Source: an uncultured Anaerobiospirillum sp. (GTDB lineage Bacteria > Pseudomonadota > Gammaproteobacteria > Enterobacterales > Succinivibrionaceae). From it: a stretch of 64,000 nt of DNA. Where the stretch lies: contig CALXOW010000006.1 in the NCBI GenBank assembly GCA_944390115.1, positions 1 to 64,000 of the forward strand, read 5' to 3'. Each line of letters opens with the position of its first letter. Position 1 is the first letter of the stretch. Shown piece after piece: positions 53,411 to 60,222 of the stretch. The translations under genes were made by a program, and so were the position numbers. The notes under the pieces are model-generated. The model searched no databases. It saw only the letters and a program-made list of their open reading frames with translations, and was not told the origin of the DNA.

Positions 53411-53461
53411 GCCTTAATTAGAAGTTAGTCTTACTAGAAGTTGGCCTTAATTAGAAGTTAG
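53411..53461. repeat. Stop-codon echo after mdaB-like gene
   Basis: GCCTTAATTAGAAGTTAG occurs at 53444-53461 (holding the minus-strand stop and last codons) and again at 53411-53428 (18/18, period 33), with a degenerate copy between them. Confidence 0.85.
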
Positions 53462-54029
53462 CCTTGAGGTGGGCGATGTAGCGGGCCTTATCACCCTCGT
53501 GGTCAGGGTTCTTGACGACATCATTGAACATGAAGCTTGGCACTTGATCCTTGATGCCGATGAACTCAAAGGTCTTGCGCAGTGGCAGGAAAACGCCATC
53601 GATGCCCTTGCCCTCAAAGAATTGGTCTGGGTCGCTAAAGGCCTCAGCTGGAGCATTCCAGGTCGAGACCAGCATGTAATGCTTGCCTTGGAGCTCACCG
53701 CCGGTGCCGTACTTAGCGCTTGGGTCAGCGCGGTGACGGCCGTCGCCCTTGGCGATGCGTGGGTCGCAGAAGACGTAGTCGAGGTACTTCTTGAGCTGCC
53801 ATGGGATCGACATCCAAAAGCCTGGGGTCTGGATGATGATGTAGTCAGCTGCTATCACCTTGCCAGCTTCGGTGGCAACGTCGTAGTCGTCCTCAACGCG
53901 CGTGATTTCCACGGAGTAACCCATTTGAGTTAAGGTCTCTTGCGCGACTTGAGCGTAGTGGTGATTGAGCTCACCTTGAGCAAAGCCCTGATGCACACCG
54001 GCATCGATGATTAAAACCTTCTTAGCCAT
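53451..54029 (-). CDS. mdaB: NAD(P)H-dependent flavin quinone reductase, MdaB-like
   Basis: 192 residues. Flavodoxin-like fold with FAD site: KKVLIIDAGVHQGFAQGELN, HHYAQVAQETL, ADYIIIQTPGFWMSIPWQLKKYLDYVF (pieces), YMLVSTWNAPAEAF. MdaB enzymes reduce quinones by two electrons and protect against oxidative or quinone stress. Here the gene sits between xyloside hydrolase genes, and a perfect-style operator (CGTGCACGGACACG) lies 34 bases before its start, so it may be in the same regulon. It could detoxify phenolic or quinone compounds released with plant cell wall sugars; that link is inference. Confidence 0.88.
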   Translation of the reverse strand: MAKKVLIIDAGVHQGFAQGELNHHYAQVAQETLTQMGYSVEITRVEDDYDVATEAGKVIAADYIIIQTPGFWMSIPWQLKKYLDYVFCDPRIAKGDGRHRADPSAKYGTGGELQGKHYMLVSTWNAPAEAFSDPDQFFEGKGIDGVFLPLRKTFEFIGIKDQVPSFMFNDVVKNPDHEGDKARYIAHLKANF

Positions 54030-54062
54030 CTGCTAAAACATTCCTGCTAATTAAGAAAGAAA

Positions 54063-54076
54063 CGTGCACGGACACG
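54063..54076. promoter_or_regulatory. Xyloside-regulon operator, site 3 (mdaB)
   Basis: CGTGCACGGACACG, 34 bases upstream of the mdaB-like start. Confidence 0.65.
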
Positions 54077-54485
54077 CCAAAGCGTGGCGCGGGAAAAACA
54101 GCCAGCAGGCTGTTGGTTCTATGTTACTCCCTTGGATCAGGCTGAGTTCAGCGCGCCCGAAGTTAGGGCGGCTGATGCTGACCTGAGCTGGGGGCAGCGG
54201 GTATTGCTTTAAGCGCCACTACAGGCTTTGCCGTGAGCGTCGCTGTCGGCGTTGCTGCGAGCGTCTCTGAGGGCGCCGCTGCGAAGCTGCAGGGCTTAGC
54301 CCTGGGGAGTTGCATCACAAACGCCGCGTCCGGATTGAGGCGCGGCGTTATGGTAATGCGTGAACTGTTTCACCATAGACGTTTGTGGGGTTAAGTTCAA
54401 GCTCTGGTCGGCCCTGCGCGCGAAATGGTCAATAAATTGAGAAAAATGGGCACAAGCTGGAGATATAAACTCAGAGCGCTCAAAA

Positions 54486-54499
54486 CGGGCACGTGCACA
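54486..54499. promoter_or_regulatory. Xyloside-regulon operator-like, site 4
   Basis: CGGGCACGTGCACA fits the reverse orientation of the consensus with one mismatch; intergenic. Confidence 0.4.
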
Positions 54500-54653
54500 G
54501 AAATGGGCATTTGTGATGATAAGGTTAGCTTGGTGGTATCACGGCGTGCGGCGCAATAAAGTAGGATAGGGGCGCGTCACAGCGGGCTTGGCGCGATATA
54601 TGGGGCGTTTGCGCCTTGGTTTTGCTCCGGCGCGCGCGCGTCTAGTTGCTGGA

Positions 54654-54667
54654 TGTGCACGCGCACA
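54654..54667. promoter_or_regulatory. Xyloside-regulon operator, site 5
   Basis: TGTGCACGCGCACA, near-palindrome with central CG, in the mdaB/GPH intergenic region. Confidence 0.55.
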
Positions 54668-54840
54668 GTTTAATTTTTTCTTGACCGTGATCACTATTGT
54701 GGACAAAGAATGGTGCAAGTTGAGCGCAAAAACGATATTTTTATCGGGTCCTAACAAGGATAGGTGGGATAGCAGGAAATCAACTTTGCACTTCCTGCGC
54801 GATGCCCTTGGTTCTCTGGGGATTAATGTCCGGCAATTTC

Positions 54841-54854
54841 CGTGCACGTACACG
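54841..54854. promoter_or_regulatory. Xyloside-regulon operator, site 6 (GPH-GH43)
   Basis: CGTGCACGTACACG, identical to site 2, 163 bases before the GPH symporter start. Confidence 0.65.
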
Positions 54855-55016
54855 GGTTGCCGCTTGGTCCGGGGTGGAGCTTAGGGTGCTGTTCCATGGA
54901 GTTTGACTCGGTCGCCGCTGGGAGGCCTAGCATGATGCTAGGCTAGGGATAGGCTGCATTAAGGCTCTTTTGCTTTGACTTGGTCAGACTCCAAGGTACT
55001 AGGAGGAGATGTACCA

Positions 55017-56453
55017 ATGGCCTCAAATAAGGTCTCAATGTTCGAAAAGATAAGTTTCGGAAGTGGTGACTTAGGTTGCACCATTATCTGGAACGTAGTC
55101 GGTATGTTCTTAACTATTTACTATACCGACGATGTTAAGATTAGCGCCGCTGCGGTTGCTGCCATTATGCTGTCGGTCCGTATTTTCGACGGCTTCTCAG
55201 ATCTGGTCATGGGTTACATCCTTGACCGCACTAACTCCAAGTTAGGTAAGGCTCGTCCTTGGATCTTATGGTCGGCACCATTCATGGCCATCTTCTTAGT
55301 CTTGTGCTTCGCAGTACCAGACTTCTTAGGTGAGACCATGAAGATCGTCTACGCCTTCTTGACCTACTTCTTCTTAACCGTAGTCATCTACACCGCTTGC
55401 AACCTGTCGTACTGCGCCCTGACTTCGTTCATGACCGACGACCTGCAAGAGCGTGCCGGTATGAACTCCGTCCGCTTCGTAATGACCGGTTTAGGCTCGA
55501 TTGTCTTAGGCTATATCACCCCAGTTGCTGCTAAGGCCTTTGGTAGCTACGTCATCATCTGCATTATCTATGGTGCCGCTGCTTTTGCCTTATTACTCCT
55601 GTGCTTCTTTGTCTGCAAAGAGCGTATCAAGCCACAGCCACGTCGTCCTGAGGACAAGGTTTCGGCCAAGGAGTCCTTACGCGTTCTGTCCAAGAACACC
55701 TTCTTCTATTACTTAGTATCCTTCTTCGTTATCGACTTCGCTAACGCAGGTATCACCGGTGCTTCTGGTATGTACCTGTCGCGTTACATCATCAAGGATG
55801 ACGCCTTCTTCGGTACCTTGAATATGGCTGCGGTCTTACCTCAGGTTATCGCTTGCTTCATGTTCCCATGGATCATGAACTGGCTCCGTGGTAAGTGGAA
55901 CACCATTATCTTAGGTTATGTCCTCTATGTAGTCGGCTATGGCATGTGCTACTTATTAGTTGGCACCAACATTGAGTCGGGCTCCTTAGCTTTCTATGCC
56001 TTATTAATTGGTAACGGCATCAAGGGTATTGGTTGGGGCATCCACTTAGTTGCTATGTTCGCTATGATCGCTGACGTAGCTGAGTACGGTGAGTGGAAGG
56101 CAGGCCGCCGTTTAGAGGGTGCTACCTACTCGGTTTCGTCCTTCGGCTTCAAGATTGGCTTAGGTATGGGTGGTGCTGTCGTTGGTGCCGTCTTATCGAT
56201 GGTCAACTACGACGCCTCCTTAGAGGTACAACCTCAAGAGACCTTAGACGCCATCTTAACCATCAACTTCACCATTCCTTTAATCTTATCGGTTATCGGT
56301 TTAGTCCTCTCGATTACCAACAACTTAGATAAGATTTACCCAGTCATGATGAAGGAATTAATGGTTCGTCGTGCTGAGGAAGCTCGCAAGTTCTCGCACG
56401 AAGAGGTTGATCGCCCTCATTTAGACAAGTTAGCTGAGAACAACGCTCAGTAA
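55017..56453 (+). CDS. xynB: GPH-family xyloside:cation symporter
   Basis: 478 residues from ATG 55017 (AGGAGGAG upstream). GPH-type major-facilitator protein: KISFGSGDLGCTIIWNVVGM, VMGYILDRTNSKLGKARPW, and the family's late loop MIADVAEYGEWKAGRRLEGATYS. 12 membrane helices are expected. It resembles xyloside transporters found next to GH43 xylosidases (the symbol xynB is used for one such family and is tentative). Codon use is strongly optimised (cct, cgt, tta, gct), unlike nearby genes, which implies high expression. GH43 xylosidase lies downstream, separated by two hairpins. Confidence 0.88.
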   Translation: MASNKVSMFEKISFGSGDLGCTIIWNVVGMFLTIYYTDDVKISAAAVAAIMLSVRIFDGFSDLVMGYILDRTNSKLGKARPWILWSAPFMAIFLVLCFAVPDFLGETMKIVYAFLTYFFLTVVIYTACNLSYCALTSFMTDDLQERAGMNSVRFVMTGLGSIVLGYITPVAAKAFGSYVIICIIYGAAAFALLLLCFFVCKERIKPQPRRPEDKVSAKESLRVLSKNTFFYYLVSFFVIDFANAGITGASGMYLSRYIIKDDAFFGTLNMAAVLPQVIACFMFPWIMNWLRGKWNTIILGYVLYVVGYGMCYLLVGTNIESGSLAFYALLIGNGIKGIGWGIHLVAMFAMIADVAEYGEWKAGRRLEGATYSVSSFGFKIGLGMGGAVVGAVLSMVNYDASLEVQPQETLDAILTINFTIPLILSVIGLVLSITNNLDKIYPVMMKELMVRRAEEARKFSHEEVDRPHLDKLAENNAQ

Positions 56454-56511
56454 GCTGAGAGTTAGTAAGGGGCTGGGAGCAAAGCTCAGCCTACCAGCTA
56501 AAAAAAGATCA

Positions 56512-56557
56512 AGGTCAGGCCTTGCGCCTGACCTAGGGGGGCGGCCTAGGCCGCCCC
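56512..56557 (+). terminator. Two perfect hairpins between GPH and GH43 genes
   Basis: AGGTCAGGC-CTTGC-GCCTGACCT (9-bp stem) is followed directly by a 20-bp perfect palindrome GGGCGGCCTAGGCCGCCC (core). No U-tract follows, so they may be an attenuator or mRNA-processing site rather than a full terminator. Confidence 0.5.
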
Positions 56558-56716
56558 TGTAGGATATGGGCTCTGTCCCAAGTCCTTAGTCCAGTCTTTG
56601 GACTGAGGCTGTGCCCGCCATTTCTGGTGAGGCTGTGCCCGCCTTTTTGCTGAGGCTTTGGGAGAGAGCGCAGGCCTTGTCGCTTGTGCGCCATGCCGTT
56701 AGGAGGATTTCGTTTA

Positions 56717-58345
56717 ATGAAGATTACCAATCCAATTTTGCCGGGTTATAACCCAGATCCATCCATCCTGCGGGTGGGTGATGATTACTACATTGCCACC
56801 TCGACCTTTGAGTGGTTCCCTGGTGTGCGCATCCACCACTCTCGTGATTTAAAGCACTGGGAATTAATCGCCCTGCCTCTTAACACTAAGAAGCTGCTCG
56901 ATATGACCGGCAATGGCGATGGCGGCGGTGTCTGGGCTCCATGCCTGAGCTACCACGATGGTAAGTTCTACCTCATCTACACTGATATGAAGACCGAAGA
57001 CAGCTCGGCCTTCCGTGACGGTCACAACTACCTGACCACCGCTACCGATATCCGTGGCCCATGGTCTGACCCGATCTTCTTAAACTCCTCGGGCTTTGAT
57101 CCTTCCTTATTCCACGACGATGATGGCCGCAAGTATTTGGTCAACCCAATTTGGGATCACCGCATCGGCCACCACTGGTCCTACGGCATCGTAATGCAAG
57201 AGTTCTCGGAGGCCGAGGGTAAGTTAGTGGGACCTGCCAAGGTTATCTGGAAGGGCACTCCAGTCGGCATGACTGAAGGCCCTCATATCTACAAGAAGGA
57301 TGGCTACTATTACCTGATGTGCGCTGAGGGTGGCACCGATTATCACCACTCCGAGACCATTGCCCGCAGCCGCGATATCTGGGGTCCATATGAGGCTGAC
57401 CCACAGACGCCATTCCTCTCGGCTTACTACGATCCAACCAACCCACTGCAAAAGTGCGGTCACGCTTCCTTAGTTGAGACCCAAAACGGTGAGTGGTACT
57501 TAGCTCACTTAACCGGCCGTCCATTAGAGTTAGGCCGTCGTCCTTTATTCGACCTCAACCTCTATGGCTGCTGCCCATTAGGCCGTGAGACCGCACTGCA
57601 AAAGATCGAGTGGGTTGACGGCTGGCCACGCGTGGTGGGCGGGCGTCAAGGTGCCTTAGAGATCGAAGGTCCAAACTTACCTGAGGTCCCAGTTAAGCCA
57701 ACTTGGCCTGAGTCGGGCAAGGATGACTTTGACAGCAGCGAGCTCAATATCAATTACCAGTGGCTGCGCATCCCATTAACCGAGCAGATGGCTACCTTAA
57801 AGGAGCGCCCAGGCTACTTACGCCTCTACGGCTACGAGTCCTTGGCTTCCTACCACACCCAGTCCTTAGTAGCACGTCGTTGGGAGTCCTTTAACTTCGA
57901 TGCTGAGACGGCCATAGAGTTTGAGCCAGACACCTTCCAGCAATTAGCCGGTCTCACCTGCTTCTACAATCGCGACAACTTCACCTTTATCTTTGTATCG
58001 TGGGATGAGGAGAAGGGCCGCTGCATCGACCTCATTGGCCGCTCGATTAAGAATTACTACGCTCCAATTAAGAACAAGGTCATCCCAATTCCTGAGGACG
58101 TCAAGAAGGTTTACTTCAAGGTTGAGGTACGTCACGACACTTACCACTACCTCTACAGCTTTGACGGCCAGAATTACACCGCCATCGACTATGACTTCCG
58201 TTCCGCAGATCTCTCGGATGATCACGTCGAGCGCAATGGCGGCAGAGCGTTCTTCACTGGCGCCTTTGTTGGTATGACCAGCATCGATATGCAAGGTACC
58301 CACAAGCCAGCCGACTTCGACTTCTTTAGCTATAAGAACGTCTAA
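56717..58345 (+). CDS. xynB: GH43 beta-xylosidase
   Basis: 542 residues from ATG 56717 (AGGAGG upstream). Beta-propeller glycosidase of the GH43 subfamily-11 type: MKITNPILPGYNPDPSILRV with catalytic base D14, SSGFDPSLFHDDDG with the pKa-modulating aspartate at D128, and MTEGPHIYKK with the acid E187. GHASLVETQNGEWYLAHL is also typical. The C-terminal beta-sandwich (about 325-540) is complete. It acts on xylo-oligosaccharides with inversion. No signal peptide, so cytoplasmic. It lies downstream of the GPH symporter and is likely expressed from its operator. Confidence 0.94.
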   Translation: MKITNPILPGYNPDPSILRVGDDYYIATSTFEWFPGVRIHHSRDLKHWELIALPLNTKKLLDMTGNGDGGGVWAPCLSYHDGKFYLIYTDMKTEDSSAFRDGHNYLTTATDIRGPWSDPIFLNSSGFDPSLFHDDDGRKYLVNPIWDHRIGHHWSYGIVMQEFSEAEGKLVGPAKVIWKGTPVGMTEGPHIYKKDGYYYLMCAEGGTDYHHSETIARSRDIWGPYEADPQTPFLSAYYDPTNPLQKCGHASLVETQNGEWYLAHLTGRPLELGRRPLFDLNLYGCCPLGRETALQKIEWVDGWPRVVGGRQGALEIEGPNLPEVPVKPTWPESGKDDFDSSELNINYQWLRIPLTEQMATLKERPGYLRLYGYESLASYHTQSLVARRWESFNFDAETAIEFEPDTFQQLAGLTCFYNRDNFTFIFVSWDEEKGRCIDLIGRSIKNYYAPIKNKVIPIPEDVKKVYFKVEVRHDTYHYLYSFDGQNYTAIDYDFRSADLSDDHVERNGGRAFFTGAFVGMTSIDMQGTHKPADFDFFSYKNV

Positions 58346-59205
58346 GTCTCAGATTACGAGCTGCAACTCAGCACGTAGCAAGCTTCAGGTTCCGACCTGA
58401 TGAGCAAAAGAGCTAGGGCGCGGCTTGATAGTTGCGCCCTTTTGCCATCTAGCGTCGGCAGTTCTGGGGTAGCCTCCTTACGGTGGAGACACCAAGCTGC
58501 CTTGAGCTGTGGCAGCGCCAGGCTTGCCACTTATAGTGGCGCCTTTAGGTGGGCTCTCAGGCCGTGTCTGGAACTTACGGGCTTTACACCGTGCTTGCAG
58601 AGTGCTTTGCACTGCGTTTGCGGGGGCTTTGCATCGCATTTGCTGGGTGCGTGTGGCAGCTGAGGGGACTGAGTTTGCCCTTGGCTGTGCTCACTTTGTA
58701 GCGCTGAGTCCGCGCAAGTTTTGGTCAAAAGTGTGCCCTAAATGGTGCTTTTGCAAATCAGTCCACGTTTGGGTGTAATGGTTTGGCACAAGGGCCATGC
58801 TTTGCGCTATCATTATGCCTGTAGAGCCAAGGTTAGGATGTGCCAAATCTTGTCCTTGGATTTGCCCCGTGCTGGGAGTTACCGCAAGACCTTGGGTCTT
58901 GGAGGGAAATCCTAGCTTGCGCCAGTCAAGCGTAGAGCCGCAGGACGTAGACCGTTAGGTATAGCGCCGTTGGGCGGATGCCGTGGTGTAGCGTCTTAGG
59001 CTGTGCGTGAGACCTAAAGAGGCAAGGGTGGCGTGCCAACTTGCAGGTAGTAAGGCAAGTGTGCTTTGCTCCTTGTTAAGGGACCTTGACCGTGAAGCCA
59101 AACACGAATCAAGGATGGTGCGGCCGTGCCAGAGTGATGAAGAGCGGTGGAGACTCTTGGGCGCTCAGAAAATACTTTCGTTTTTCGTTAGAAAAAGGTC
59201 CATTC
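58346..59205. other. 860-base region with terminator and long leader
   Basis: After the GH43 terminator (58416-58443) no gene is supported. Frames at 58400-58778 on both strands are low-complexity or shadow-like. A TTGGCA/TATCAT pair at 58783 and 58808 (19-base spacing) could drive a leader of about 390 bases to the kinase gene. Confidence 0.4.
58416..58443 (+). terminator. Intrinsic terminator of GH43 gene
   Basis: GGGCGC ... GCGCCC stem followed by TTTT; flanking GCAAAAG/CTTTTGC can extend it. Confidence 0.65.
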
Positions 59206-59808
59206 ATGTCTAATGTAGTTATCACAATCTCCCGTCAATATGGTGCAGCCGGTCGCGAGATCGCTACCAAGGTCGCTGAGAAGCTGGGCGTTCACCTCTA
59301 TGACCGTCAATTAGTTCACATTGCTGCTGCTCAGCTGCAAATCGACGAGTTAAGCGAGGACGAACTCTTAAAGTTAGAGCGTGAGGTTCCACCTCTTGGC
59401 TTGTCCTTCACCCCATTCTTCTCGTTCGGTATGCGCGGTGAGAAGCCTTTAAACCAGCAGATCTTCGAGGCTGAGGCTGGCGTTATCGCGCGCTTAGCTC
59501 GCAACGAGTCCTGCGTTATTTTAGGTCGTTGCGCTGACTTCGTCTTACACAACGAGCGCAATGTTCTCACCGTCTTCATCCACGCTTCCGATAAGTTCCG
59601 TGCTGATCGTGGTGTTCACACTTACGTCGGCAAGACCTTAGAGGACTTAAAGCGTGAGGATGAGAAGCGTGCTTTATACTACAAGCACTTCACGGCTCAG
59701 GAGTTCGGTGACCCAGAGAACTACGACTTAGTTGTCCGTGCCGACAAGGGCACCACCGACGAGATTGCTGATGCTATCGTCGCTTATGCTAAGGCTTACA
59801 TCAAGTAA
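59206..59808 (+). CDS. Cytidylate-kinase-like family protein
   Basis: 200 residues from ATG 59206; AAAGG lies upstream, while the longer 59086 start adds an unsupported leader. The start VVITISRQYGAAGREIATKV contains a P-loop-like GAAGREIA of the cytidylate kinase 2 family, with LYDRQLV, ILGRCADFVL and an acidic C-terminal half. It differs from Cmk and is commonly found as a stand-alone gene in gut bacteria, and its substrate is not established. Codons are strongly optimised. Preceded by a long untranslated region and followed by two terminators. Confidence 0.8.
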   Translation: MSNVVITISRQYGAAGREIATKVAEKLGVHLYDRQLVHIAAAQLQIDELSEDELLKLEREVPPLGLSFTPFFSFGMRGEKPLNQQIFEAEAGVIARLARNESCVILGRCADFVLHNERNVLTVFIHASDKFRADRGVHTYVGKTLEDLKREDEKRALYYKHFTAQEFGDPENYDLVVRADKGTTDEIADAIVAYAKAYIK

Positions 59809-59823
59809 GAGACCTTAGTGGGC

Positions 59824-59880
59824 AAAGTGGCCTCGCCACTTTTTGACCGGAGGGCCAAGTCCGCAGGACTTGGCCCTTTG
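59824..59880 (+). terminator. Tandem terminators after cytidylate-kinase-like gene
   Basis: AAGTGGC-CTC-GCCACTT-TTTT at 59825-59844, then AGGGCCAAGTCC-GCA-GGACTTGGCCCT at 59851-59877 with TTGTCGTTTT. Confidence 0.8.
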
Positions 59881-60222
59881 TCGTTTTGGGCGCACCAAAA
59901 ATCAATGCAGTGAGGGCCATCTCAGGACTACCAGCGGGAGGAGTGCTTAAAGGAGCTCACGACCTGTTTTTTTATGGCAAAAAAGGGCCAAAAGATGCGC
60001 CGTGCCGGTGCACACTTAATCCTTTAAGTTTTTTGATGTCAAAAATGAGATCCCTCGCAAAGTTTCGGGATTTTTTCAGGCTTTTTGCTGAACAGGGCGG
60101 CCATTTGACGTACAATAACGCCCATAACGTGCACGCGCACGATCTCACCGGTTGTTGAGGAAAATTTCTTTTTCGCAACAAGTGGTGGCAGGATTTGTTT
60201 TGTCTTTCATTGGGATTGTCGC
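59881..60222. other. Regulatory region of GH31 yicI-type gene
   Basis: 342 bases with no gene. TACAAT at 60111-60116 may be the -10 box; the operator at 60128-60141 begins 12 bases after it, a position expected for a repressor roadblock. Confidence 0.5.
60128..60141. promoter_or_regulatory. Xyloside-regulon operator, site 7 (yicI-type GH31)
   Basis: CGTGCACGCGCACG, 82 bases upstream of the start and just downstream of a possible -10 box. Confidence 0.7.

Larger units (their letters stand above)
52913..53450. other. Intergenic region between GH31 and mdaB-like genes
   Basis: 538 bases. It contains the GH31 operator (52992-53005), a 20-bp sequence repeated at 53151-53170 and 53173-53192 (GCGGGGCAGGTGCTACC core), the mdaB terminator and the mdaB stop-codon echo. 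No gene could be supported. Confidence 0.6.
54030..55016. other. 987-base intergenic region with four operator-like sites
   Basis: No convincing gene. Operator-like sites lie at 54063-54076, 54486-54499, 54654-54667 and 54841-54854. ORFs of 98-104 codons overlapping 54539-54884 on both strands have no recognisable product. Such length between divergent regulated genes suggests a long looping regulatory region or an unseen small RNA. Confidence 0.5.

Noticed and set aside
54539-54884. ORFs of 98-104 codons on both strands in the mdaB/GPH region
   Set aside because: They overlap each other and operator-like sites, and have biased, arginine-rich composition typical of GC-rich non-coding frames.
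58400-58778. ORFs in the GH43-kinase gap
   Set aside because: They overlap on both strands and with a terminator, and show no family-like features.
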